A stretch of DNA of 64,000 bases from Thalassobacillus sp043497085 (GTDB lineage: Bacteria > Bacillota > Bacilli > Bacillales > Halobacillaceae), in NCBI GenBank assembly GCA_043497085.1, contig JBIEKI010000009.1; one strand, given 5' to 3'. A program made the translations under genes and the position numbers. Positions 26,141 through 33,091 of the stretch are shown here, piece after piece. Numbering within the stretch: the stretch's first letter is position 1; every line of letters starts with the position of its first letter. The notes under the pieces are model-generated. The model made no database searches, was not told the origin of the DNA, and saw nothing but the letters and a program-made list of their open reading frames with translations.

Positions 26141-26178
26141 ATAATAGGCAAACCCAACTAACTGAGTCTGCCTATCCT
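26141..26178. terminator. Bidirectional terminator candidate
   Basis: ATAGGCA and TGCCTAT pair around a longer loop, between the DUF2512 gene (+) and the SDR gene (-), which end on either side of it. The stem is short, so confidence is limited. Confidence 0.45.
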
Positions 26179-26182
26179 ATGA

Positions 26183-26932
26183 TTATTTTGTATTGGTAAA
26201 TCCACCATCAATTCGGATGACTTCCCCGTTGATATATTCCGCTTTGGAGGTTAAGAGGAACTTAACGAGCTCAGCAACTTCTTCCGGTGTACCTAAACGC
26301 TTTTGTGGAATGCCCTGCTCCGCACTTTCTTTCATTTTCGGATTAGCATCAAAATAGGACTTGACCATCGGTGTTTCCGTAGGGCCTGGAGCAACGGCAT
26401 TGACGCGTAAACCGTCTTTCGCATACTCAGCAACTAAACTTTTTGTTATACCAACGATGCCATGCTTGGTTGCTGAATAAGTGACTACCGTGTCCTGACC
26501 GATGACCCCGGCACTGGAAGCTGTATTAACAATCGCGCCGCCGCCATTTTTCACCATCACTTCAGCGACATAGCGGACACCATATAGGGCACCCATCAGG
26601 TTGATGCCGACAATCTTTTCGATTTCATCAATATCCGTTTCAAGGTAGTAGGCACCACTGCCCGAGATTCCTGCATTATTAAAGAAATAATCGATCGTAC
26701 CGAACTTCTCGACGGTCTGGTCGACGTAGTTCTTCACTTCATCGGCTTTAGAGACATCCGCTTTAATGAAAATGGCTTCGACTCCGGACTTTTTCACCAT
26801 CTCGACCGTTTCATTGCCGCCTTCTTCATCAATATCAACAACAACGATGTTCACTCCTTCTTCTGCTAAACGGAGTGCTGTGGATTGGCCTAAACCGCTG
26901 CCGCCACCGGTAATAATCGCAACTTTACTCAT
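26183..26932 (-). CDS. Short-chain dehydrogenase/reductase (FabG/glucose dehydrogenase-like)
   Basis: A 249-residue NAD(P)-dependent classical SDR. The cofactor site is AIITGGGSGLGQSTALRLAE with an acidic Asp after VVVVD, favouring NAD. NNAG is at about residue 88, the catalytic Ser is in NTASSAGVIG, and Tyr/Lys is YSATKHG. VNAVAPGPTETPM and the C-terminal INGEVIRIDGG are standard. The length is exact for the family. The substrate is not predictable. AAAGGAGG precedes the ATG. It is monocistronic. Confidence 0.93.
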   Translation of the reverse strand: MSKVAIITGGGSGLGQSTALRLAEEGVNIVVVDIDEEGGNETVEMVKKSGVEAIFIKADVSKADEVKNYVDQTVEKFGTIDYFFNNAGISGSGAYYLETDIDEIEKIVGINLMGALYGVRYVAEVMVKNGGGAIVNTASSAGVIGQDTVVTYSATKHGIVGITKSLVAEYAKDGLRVNAVAPGPTETPMVKSYFDANPKMKESAEQGIPQKRLGTPEEVAELVKFLLTSKAEYINGEVIRIDGGFTNTK

Positions 26933-27024
26933 TTAAAAAACCTCCTTTATTAGGTCTAACGATGAACTCAAACTTTACCTGAAAAATTTTTATGATCTAC
27001 GAATAAAAATTCCACTCTTAAGCT

Positions 27025-27288
27025 TTATTGAAACATTGGCCGAATCCTGTCTAAATCATTAATAAAAAGGCTTAACTCTTCCTGACTTAATTGGATTAGT
27101 AATTGGTCATTCAATGACAGCACCTGGCCATCCGAATCCTGTGTATGTTGGTTCAGATATTCATAAATCATATGGAACTGATTTTTATTAAAGCTGGATG
27201 TAGTGGTATGCTGTTTCACTTGCTGCAAGATGAACGTGTCACTTGTTTGGTCAAAGTCGCCAGACAGGATTTCTCCCGTAAATTCCAT
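27025..27288 (-). CDS. Small conserved-looking protein of unknown function
   Basis: An 87-residue, soluble, acidic protein with no signal peptide or membrane helix. It is rich in Gln, Leu and Ser, and its end reads LLIQLSQEELSLFINDLDRIRPMF, predicted helical. No family is recognised. The reality of the gene rests on AAAGGAG at good distance from the ATG and on normal codon use. It is divergent from the small GNAT gene at 27554. Confidence 0.65.
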   Translation of the reverse strand: MEFTGEILSGDFDQTSDTFILQQVKQHTTTSSFNKNQFHMIYEYLNQHTQDSDGQVLSLNDQLLIQLSQEELSLFINDLDRIRPMFQ

Positions 27289-27553
27289 CTTCCCACTCCT
27301 TTGGTATTCAGCAGTTGAAGTTAGTTTATCCTTAATCCTACCGCTTATCAGGACAAATAATTTAATGGCACTTGATTACCGGAGAATGCATTCAGTCACA
27401 CGCAGGTGTAAATTATTTTTAGAATCGTATTTATTATGTTTACAGGGAAGAAATGGTATCATTTGCATATAGGCATGAACCTTATATCAGCTTTTTGCAC
27501 TTTGGGATGCAGCAAGTTAGAAAAGATGGTTCCAAAAAAGAGGAGGTATTCAC

Positions 27554-27832
27554 ATGACTACGATTAATAAAGGCGACGGAAAATTTTATGTCGGTGAAGA
27601 TGAGCAACATCCATTGGCGGAAATTACATTTTTGGAAAAAGATCATTTAGTTGTAGTGCATACATATGTTTCGGAAGAGCTCCGGGGTCAGGGGATGGCC
27701 GCTAAACTAGTTGACAAAATGGTAGACTACGCGAGAGAAGAGCAGAAGAAAATCGATCCCAAATGCGACTACACAGAAAAGAAACTTAAACAGAATCCGG
27801 ATTACCACGATGTTTTGCTGGAAAATGACTGA
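27554..27832 (+). CDS. Small GNAT-like acetyltransferase (YjdJ type)
   Basis: A 92-residue minimal GNAT. It shows FYVGEDEQHPLAEITF, then LVVVHTYVSEELRGQGMAAKLVDKMVDYAREE with the CoA loop RGQGMA, and CDYTEKKLKQNPDY near the end, where the conserved Cys/Tyr of this subfamily lies. Such short forms (YjdJ/YidJ, about 90 residues) are widespread; the substrate is not known. GAGGAGG precedes the ATG. It ends 28 bases before the nucleoside deaminase, so the two may form an operon. Confidence 0.88.
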   Translation: MTTINKGDGKFYVGEDEQHPLAEITFLEKDHLVVVHTYVSEELRGQGMAAKLVDKMVDYAREEQKKIDPKCDYTEKKLKQNPDYHDVLLEND

Positions 27833-27860
27833 TCAGGAGAATGATTCGGGAGGGTAGAAA

Positions 27861-28310
27861 ATGGATCAATTCATGAAACGGGCAGTGGAACTGGCGGTGG
27901 CAAACGTAAAAGAAGGTGGCCAGCCTTTTGGCGCCGTGCTTGTTAAGGATGGTGACATTGTCGCTGAAGGAGTGAATGAGCTGCACAAGCAGTATGATGT
28001 CAGTGGCCATGCAGAACTGCTTGCCATTCGGCAGGTACAGGAAGAGTTGCAGACAAACGACCTGTCCGGCTATACGATGTATGCCAGTGGCGAGCCTTGT
28101 CCGATGTGTCTCACAGCGATGTATTTTGCAGGAATAGAAGATATCTATTATTGTGCTTCTGTTGAGGAAGCAGTGGAAGCAGGATTAGGAAAGTCGAAGC
28201 AAGTCTATGACGATTTGCAAAAAGCAAAAGAGGAACGTTCGCTCCGTATGCAGCGTATGCCTCTTGACGAAGGACAAACCAATCCAATGAAGCTTTGGAA
28301 AGAGTCGTGA
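27861..28310 (+). CDS. Nucleoside/guanine deaminase (CDA fold)
   Basis: A 149-residue zinc deaminase. The zinc and proton-shuttle motif is GHAELLAIRQ (His and catalytic Glu) with EPCPMCLTAMYFAGIEDIYY (two Cys). FGAVLVKDGDIVAEG is the N-terminal motif of guanine deaminase and tRNA adenosine deaminase relatives. It is shorter than TadA in the C-terminal part and close in size to GuaD of Bacillus subtilis, so purine-base deamination is the best guess. GGAGGG precedes the ATG. Confidence 0.88.
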   Translation: MDQFMKRAVELAVANVKEGGQPFGAVLVKDGDIVAEGVNELHKQYDVSGHAELLAIRQVQEELQTNDLSGYTMYASGEPCPMCLTAMYFAGIEDIYYCASVEEAVEAGLGKSKQVYDDLQKAKEERSLRMQRMPLDEGQTNPMKLWKES

Positions 28311-28398
28311 CCGACACCAGTTTACTAAAGACATCAACGGAAGAATAGGAAAGCGTCTCTCCTATTATTAAGTAAAGGTAAAATAACTTTGTTTCATG

Positions 28399-28440
28399 AT
28401 AAGGGCGACTATCCCATCCGAGGGAGTCGCCCTTTCTTTA
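28399..28440 (+). terminator. Terminator after the deaminase gene
   Basis: AAGGGCGACT pairs with AGTCGCCCTT, followed by TCTTTACTTT. The stem is about 10 bp with a 16-base loop. Confidence 0.8.
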
Positions 28441-28501
28441 CTTTACCGTCGTACAGTTTCTTTGATTAAAGGTACAAAAAGAATGACCTGCCCTTTTTCT
28501 T

Positions 28502-28509
28502 CATACAAT
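28502..28509 (+). promoter_or_regulatory. Possible sigma-E -10 element of cwlJ
   Basis: CATACAAT equals the usual mother-cell sigma-E -10 sequence and lies 18 bases before the cwlJ ATG. The -35 side (AGAATGAC about 14 bases upstream) is a weak match and the leader would be very short, so this is tentative. Confidence 0.35.
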
Positions 28510-28527
28510 GTCTTTGGGGTGAAAAAA

Positions 28528-28971
28528 ATGCCAAGAGTAAAATACACAGATTCAGATGTTGCCTTAATGGCCAGGATGATGAGAGCGGAAGCTGTAGGGG
28601 AAGGAAAACAAGGGATGTTGTATGTCGGCAACGTAATTGTTAATCGTGCGAAAGCGGATTGTTTAGATTTTAAAGATGTAAGAAATATTAGAGATGTCAT
28701 TTTTCAAGTGCAAGGAGGAAATTATTCTTTTGAGGCTGTGCAGAAGGGTAACGTATTTTATAACAGAGCGAGAGCTGTAGAGAAAAGATTAGCCAAAAAG
28801 AATTTGGATTATTGGAGGCAGCATCCAGCAAAGTTTTCGCTTTGGTATTTTAATCCATATGGTCCCTGTCCTCCCACATGGTACGGTCAGCCGTTTGCCG
28901 GTCAGTTTAAACAACATTGTTATTATGAACCACAAGCGAATACATGTGACAGTGTCTATATCGGAGGTTAA
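28528..28971 (+). CDS. cwlJ: Spore cortex-lytic cell wall hydrolase CwlJ
   Basis: A 147-residue hydrolase of the SleB/CwlJ catalytic family that degrades cortex peptidoglycan during germination, notably in response to calcium-dipicolinate. DVALMARMMRAEAVGEGKQGMLYVGNVIVNRA contains the catalytic Glu, and PAKFSLWYFNPYGPCPPTWYGQPFAGQFKQHCYY is nearly diagnostic for CwlJ. There is no signal peptide, as expected for a protein deposited in the coat. A longer frame begins upstream, but homologous length and GGGGTG put the start at 28528. No gerQ gene follows. This gene is direct evidence that the host makes endospores. Confidence 0.95.
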   Translation: MPRVKYTDSDVALMARMMRAEAVGEGKQGMLYVGNVIVNRAKADCLDFKDVRNIRDVIFQVQGGNYSFEAVQKGNVFYNRARAVEKRLAKKNLDYWRQHPAKFSLWYFNPYGPCPPTWYGQPFAGQFKQHCYYEPQANTCDSVYIGG

Positions 28972-29020
28972 GCTTACTCGATTTCTATTGATATTGTGGA
29001 TTTGTAAATTGCGAAATTAA

Positions 29021-29056
29021 AAGGGAACTTCCGCCGTGGGGAAGCTCCCTTTTTTA
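29021..29056 (+). terminator. Terminator after cwlJ
   Basis: AAGGGAACTTCC and GGAAGCTCCCTT form a stem with one mismatch (8-base loop), followed by TTTTT. It lies about 50 bases past the cwlJ stop. Confidence 0.88.
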
Positions 29057-29153
29057 CACTTTGAGACAGTTTAACTTTGTTAAAGGATTAAAGTATAAGA
29101 AATATTAAGGGCTTTCGCCATAAGTACTTGGCGACAAGCCAAGTTTTTCTAAT
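29056..29153. repeat. Two-hairpin intergenic element, copy 1
   Basis: This is one of three dispersed copies. The first half keeps TTTAACTTTGTTAAA with an outer TTAAAGTATA arm. The second half is GGCTTTCGCCA ... TTGGCGACAAGCC, a second hairpin ending AAGTTTTTCTAA. It lies between cwlJ (+) and the EamA gene (-). See copies at 30412 and 35926. Confidence 0.8.
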
Positions 29154-29203
29154 GAATAGCTTTCCTCTAAAAAAAGCGCCACAGCCACCAGAGGTCCTAA
29201 CCA

Positions 29204-30154
29204 TCAGCCAGCTTTGATGGACTTTTTAGTGTTACGTTTTTTACTGGTGGAAGGCTCTTTACTCCATGCTAAAAACAGCGTCATCGCGATGATGCTGGCA
29301 GTTCCAACCCATTGGAAAAATCCGAAAGGCTCATGCAGCCAAACGACTGTCGTCAGCACTGCAGATAAAGGCTCCAGGCTGCCCAGCAAGCTTGTCTCCT
29401 GTGGAGACAGGCTTTGCAGACTTTCGATATAGAACCAGAAGGCAATCATTGTGCCAAAAATGATCACAAAAACCAGGTATGCATACACCTCTGCCGTGAA
29501 GTTTGCACTATTTACTTCCCATGGAGCATGGATGAAGCTTAAGGCGAATCCGCCGATGACCATCGCCCAGCCGACAACGACAAGAGAATCGTAGTGCTTC
29601 AGCAAGGGAACAGCATATAGCGTGTAAAAAGCTAATGCTACTCCTGATAAAATCCCCCAGATGATTGCCGGACTCGGCACGGATAATTGGGAGACTGATC
29701 CATTCGTCAATAAGAAAAAGCACCCGATTAACGCGAGCGAAACGGTCACCATATCACGCCCGGTCAATACGGTCTGGCGGCGTAGCAGCAAATAGATGAT
29801 GATCATGGCTGGTGCCAGGTATTGCAGCAGCGTTGCAACAGCGGCATTTCCATGATTGATGTAAGCCATGTATGTATATTGGACACCGAGCATACCGAGC
29901 AGACCGAAGATGATTAACTGGATCGCTGTTTTTTTATTCTTCCAGACGGCGAACACCTGGGATCGGTCTTTCTTAAAATACTGGACGGCTAACAACAGCA
30001 ACCCAGCGATAAGCAGGCGGGTCGTCACGAGCCAATTGACATCGATTTGATAATCCTGAAAGAGCTTTTGGGAGACTGTGCCCCCGACGCCCCAAAAAGT
30101 CGCTCCGGTAATCACTAGGATAAGCCCGGTGCTTTTTGCGGATTTATGCATCAT
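29204..30154 (-). CDS. EamA/DMT family transporter
   Basis: A 316-residue inner-membrane carrier with ten predicted helices in two EamA repeats (about 10-140 and 155-295). The first starts LVITGATFWGVGGTVSQKLF, and the second carries the typical GTMIAFWFYIESLQSLSPQETSLLGSLEPLSAVLTTVVWLHEPF. The C-terminus is short and basic (KRNTKKSIKAG). Members export amino acids or metabolites; the substrate cannot be told here. AAGGTGTGA precedes the two ATG codons. Confidence 0.92.
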   Translation of the reverse strand: MMHKSAKSTGLILVITGATFWGVGGTVSQKLFQDYQIDVNWLVTTRLLIAGLLLLAVQYFKKDRSQVFAVWKNKKTAIQLIIFGLLGMLGVQYTYMAYINHGNAAVATLLQYLAPAMIIIYLLLRRQTVLTGRDMVTVSLALIGCFFLLTNGSVSQLSVPSPAIIWGILSGVALAFYTLYAVPLLKHYDSLVVVGWAMVIGGFALSFIHAPWEVNSANFTAEVYAYLVFVIIFGTMIAFWFYIESLQSLSPQETSLLGSLEPLSAVLTTVVWLHEPFGFFQWVGTASIIAMTLFLAWSKEPSTSKKRNTKKSIKAG

Positions 30155-30385
30155 GGAGTCACACCTTAAAAATAGAATGATAATGCTATCTTAAAGGAAA
30201 AGCAGCTGTATGCCTACCTGATTGGAGAAAAAAATAGTTGCGATGGAAGTTGGGAGGTTATAAACCTTCATAGCTATGAGGCAGCAACAAACTTCATGAG
30301 AATACCAATAGGTGTGCTCGTAGGTAGTTAGTGAAGAACATAGGCGCGTTAGGGCGGAAGTTTAAACGCTAACTTCGAAAACCCT

Positions 30386-30418
30386 GTTCACCTTCCGTTT
30401 ATTTTCATTTTTCATACT
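30386..30418 (+). promoter_or_regulatory. Response-regulator operator and promoter (autoregulation)
   Basis: GTTCACCTTCC (30386-30396) and GTTTATTTTCA (30397-30407) are tandem 11-bp direct repeats of the OmpR-family type, 5 bases ahead of a -10-like CATACT (30413-30418). The same repeat and spacing are found before the membrane gene at 32678. The rest of 30155-30385 shows no gene. Confidence 0.55.
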
Positions 30419-30488
30419 TAAAGAAAATTTAACTTTATACGAAAGCTTTCTCCATAAGTACTTGGCGATAAGCCAAGTTTTTCTAATA
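30412..30488. repeat. Two-hairpin intergenic element, copy 2
   Basis: This copy is shorter in its first half (TACTTAAAG...TTTAACTTTATA). The second half, CTCCATAAGTACTTGG CGATAAGCC AAGTTTTTCTAA, is near-identical to the other copies. It lies between the presumed promoter and the response-regulator start, so it would be transcribed into the leader. Confidence 0.75.
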
Positions 30489-30538
30489 ATGTAAAGTCGG
30501 TGGGGAAAGTTTACAATAGTAGGGAAAGGGTGAGCGGA

Positions 30539-31216
30539 ATGACAACCATCTTGGTGGTAGACGATGATTTACATATATTGAATCTAGTGGAGATTCAGCT
30601 GAAGGAAGCCGGGTTCCAGGTGAAAAAAGCAGGGAACGGCGTGGAGGCGCTGGAGATTTTGGAGGAGCAGGTGGTCGACCTGGCTGTAGTCGATATCATG
30701 ATGCCACATATGGATGGCTATACCGTGACGGAGAAAGTCAAATCAGACTTTGATGTTCCGGTCATTTTGTTGACAGCAAAAGGGGAAATCGAGGATAAGG
30801 AAAAAGGGTTCCGCTCCGGTTCAGATGATTATGTCGTCAAGCCGTTTCATCCGAAGGAATTGCTCTTTAGGATTCGAGCGGTATTGCGCCGCTACGGGAA
30901 ACCTGCGGAAACTATCATTAAAATAGGCGGGCTCACGATCAACCGGAAAAGCTATGAAGTGCAGGCGGGAAACCGGACGATTCTAATGCCATTGAAAGAA
31001 TTCGAACTGCTGTCGCTGCTTGCCTCCCATCCGAACCAGGTGCTGACAAGGGATTTTCTGATCGAGCAGGTGTGGGGAATCGACTTTGAAGGGGACGAAC
31101 GAACCATCAATGTCCATATCAAGCGGATTCGGGAGCGTCTGTCAGGGCTGACAGACGAGATCACGATCGGCACCGTGCGTGGCGTCGGCTACCGGCTGGA
31201 GGCAGCACGCACATGA
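30539..31216 (+). CDS. OmpR/PhoB family response regulator
   Basis: A 225-residue regulator. The receiver domain (1-118) has the acidic pair in ILVVDDD, the phospho-acceptor Asp in VVDIMMPHMDGY (about residue 51), the switch Thr in ILLTAKGE and Lys in YVVKPFHPKEL. The winged-helix domain (about 128-225) ends DERTINVHIKRIRERL and TVRGVGYRLE, typical of OmpR/PhoB DNA binding. The start follows AGGGAAAGGGTGAGCGG, and an upstream in-frame extension is not needed. The stop overlaps the kinase ATG by four bases. Its targets likely include itself and the 32678-35283 operon. Confidence 0.95.
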   Translation: MTTILVVDDDLHILNLVEIQLKEAGFQVKKAGNGVEALEILEEQVVDLAVVDIMMPHMDGYTVTEKVKSDFDVPVILLTAKGEIEDKEKGFRSGSDDYVVKPFHPKELLFRIRAVLRRYGKPAETIIKIGGLTINRKSYEVQAGNRTILMPLKEFELLSLLASHPNQVLTRDFLIEQVWGIDFEGDERTINVHIKRIRERLSGLTDEITIGTVRGVGYRLEAART

Positions 31217-32586
31217 AAACACTTTATTCGAGGTTTCTGATTGTCACCCTTTTTATTATGGTAGGCAGCACGATCGTCGGGTTTCTATTTTCCAATTCCT
31301 ATTATCATCAGAAAGTGAAGCCGGAAAACGATCAGAAGAATATGGAGATTGCAGAGAACGTCGCAGGCTTTTTGGAAAAAGAAGACGATATGGACAGCTA
31401 CCTCGAGCATATCGGGGACATCGGCTATCAGTTATATGTCGTTAATGAATCGGGAGAGGAAACTTTTTATGGCGGAGATTTCCGCGACAAGCGGCTGCCA
31501 GATGACATCAAGCAGCGTGTCCTATCTGGCAACGCGTATCACGGCATGAAAAATTTCCCGAGAGAAACGTTCGTATCGGGATTCTTTGCTGATGAACTGA
31601 CGAATACCGTGGGGGTCCCTTTTGAATATGAAGGAGAAAGGCATGCCCTTTTCCTGCGCCCGGACATCGAGCTATTGTTCAGTGAAGTCCATATCCTGCT
31701 TGGCTGGATGGTGGTAGTCATGCTTGTGCTGACGATCATTGCGGTCCTGATTACAGCCAGATTGCTGGTAGACCCGATTCGGAAGCTGTCGAATGCGACC
31801 AACAAAGTGGTCGATGAAAATTTCGACGTCCAGCTTGATATTAATAGGAAGGATGAAATCGGGCAACTGGCCAACCGTTTCAACGACATGCTTGAGCGGC
31901 TGGGGGAACAGGATGCCATGCGTAAGTCATTCATCTCCAATGTCTCGCATGATATCCAGTCGCCATTATTGAATATTGAGGGTTATGCCCGCCTGTTGGA
32001 AAGCGACACGCTGACAAGGGAAGAAAAGCAGGCTTATATCGATGTGATTAAAGATGAAACGAACCGGATGTCGATGCTGGCAAAACAGTTGCTGCTATTG
32101 ACCTCCCTGGATCAGAAGGGGAAACTCGTGGAAAAAGAGGCTGTTGATGTGACGGCTCAATTAAAAGAAATTATCCATAAATATCGCTGGCTGTTCGAAG
32201 AAAAAGAACTCCTGGTCGGGTATGATCTCGACGACGCTGAGATTTTTGGTGACACTGCGATGCTCTATGCAGCCTGGGAAAATTTACTGACGAATGCCAT
32301 TAAGTATAACCGGGCGGGAGGTTCGATTGAATTGACCCTCACCAATAAGGAAAAAGAAGTGGAAGTTATTTTTCAGGATACGGGCATCGGGATGGCCGAT
32401 GAGGAACAAAAGCGTGTTTTTGAGCGGTTTTACCGAGCCGATCAGGCAAGGACGCGTACGACGGAAGGGACCGGGCTTGGGCTGTCGATTGTCAAGCAGG
32501 TCATTGACATGCACGGCGGCAAAATCAGCGTTACCAGCGAACCTGGTGTAAAAACGGAATTTGTAGTGACTTTGCCGAAAAAATAA
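31213..32586 (+). CDS. HAMP-domain sensor histidine kinase
   Basis: A 457-residue membrane kinase. TM1 is at about 5-27, the extracellular sensor spans about 28-165, TM2 is about 166-188, the HAMP linker follows (TARLLVDPIRKLSNATNKVV), then a dimerisation helix with the phospho-His in SNVSHDIQSPLLN. The ATPase domain has N-box WENLLTNAIKYN, G1 FQDTGIGM and G2 GTGLGLSIVKQ. The HDIQSPL variant of the usual HELRTPL is seen in some Bacillus cell-envelope kinases. It is coupled to the response regulator and lies just before an MMPL exporter, so envelope or lipid-toxicant stress is a reasonable guess for the signal. Confidence 0.95.
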   Translation: MKTLYSRFLIVTLFIMVGSTIVGFLFSNSYYHQKVKPENDQKNMEIAENVAGFLEKEDDMDSYLEHIGDIGYQLYVVNESGEETFYGGDFRDKRLPDDIKQRVLSGNAYHGMKNFPRETFVSGFFADELTNTVGVPFEYEGERHALFLRPDIELLFSEVHILLGWMVVVMLVLTIIAVLITARLLVDPIRKLSNATNKVVDENFDVQLDINRKDEIGQLANRFNDMLERLGEQDAMRKSFISNVSHDIQSPLLNIEGYARLLESDTLTREEKQAYIDVIKDETNRMSMLAKQLLLLTSLDQKGKLVEKEAVDVTAQLKEIIHKYRWLFEEKELLVGYDLDDAEIFGDTAMLYAAWENLLTNAIKYNRAGGSIELTLTNKEKEVEVIFQDTGIGMADEEQKRVFERFYRADQARTRTTEGTGLGLSIVKQVIDMHGGKISVTSEPGVKTEFVVTLPKK

Positions 32587-32593
32587 TGATTCC

Positions 32594-32626
32594 GTTAACC
32601 TTCTGTTCACTTTCCTGTTTTACATT
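32594..32626 (+). promoter_or_regulatory. Operator and -10 of the MMPL operon
   Basis: GTTAACCTTCT (32594-32604) and GTTCACTTTCC (32605-32615) are tandem 11-bp repeats, 8/11 identical, 5 bases ahead of TACATT (32621-32626). The geometry equals that before the response regulator gene, pointing to activation of the exporter by that regulator. Confidence 0.6.
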
Positions 32627-32677
32627 AACAAGTGGAGAGAGAAAAAGAAGTCTCTCAGTTAGGGAAAGGGAGGAAAA

Positions 32678-33091
32678 ATGATGGAAGCATATAGCAGGTT
32701 GTTACTTCGGGTGTCCGCAGTATTCGCCTTGATTGGAGTGTTTATTGGTTCCCATATGGCAGGAGCTGGTTCGTACGCGATGCGTCCGATCCATGCGCAT
32801 ATTCTTGTGGTCGGGTGGCTGTCATTATTTGCGTGGAGTGTGTATTACAAAGTGTTCACCGTGAAGGTGAGAAAGCTGGCGATTGCTCACGTGTGGACCG
32901 CGATTATCGGTGCTGTCGGTCTGACCACCGGGATGTGGGTCCATTTTCTTGATCTGCTCAGCATGCCGAAAGCAGTTTCGCTAAGCTTATATATCGGAGG
33001 CGGATCGATTCTGCTGATCAGCTTTATTCTATTCTTAATTACTACATTTTTTATCGCACCGGAATCTGAGGAGAGAAGGGGAGAGTCATGA
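32678..33091 (+). CDS. Four-helix membrane protein with His pair, MMPL operon
   Basis: A 137-residue protein with four predicted helices (about 10-30, 42-62, 70-92 and 98-125). MRPIHAHILVVGWLSLFAWSVYYKVF recalls the HxH...GW segment of heme-copper oxidase-like membrane proteins, so heme binding is possible but unproven. GGGAGG precedes two adjacent ATGs (32678, 32681). Its stop overlaps the MMPL start by four bases, so it probably works with the exporter. No named family is recognised with certainty. Confidence 0.78.
   Translation: MMEAYSRLLLRVSAVFALIGVFIGSHMAGAGSYAMRPIHAHILVVGWLSLFAWSVYYKVFTVKVRKLAIAHVWTAIIGAVGLTTGMWVHFLDLLSMPKAVSLSLYIGGGSILLISFILFLITTFFIAPESEERRGES

Noticed and set aside
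28396..28527. N-terminal extension of CwlJ
   Set aside because: Overlaps the upstream terminator hairpin and has no family similarity.
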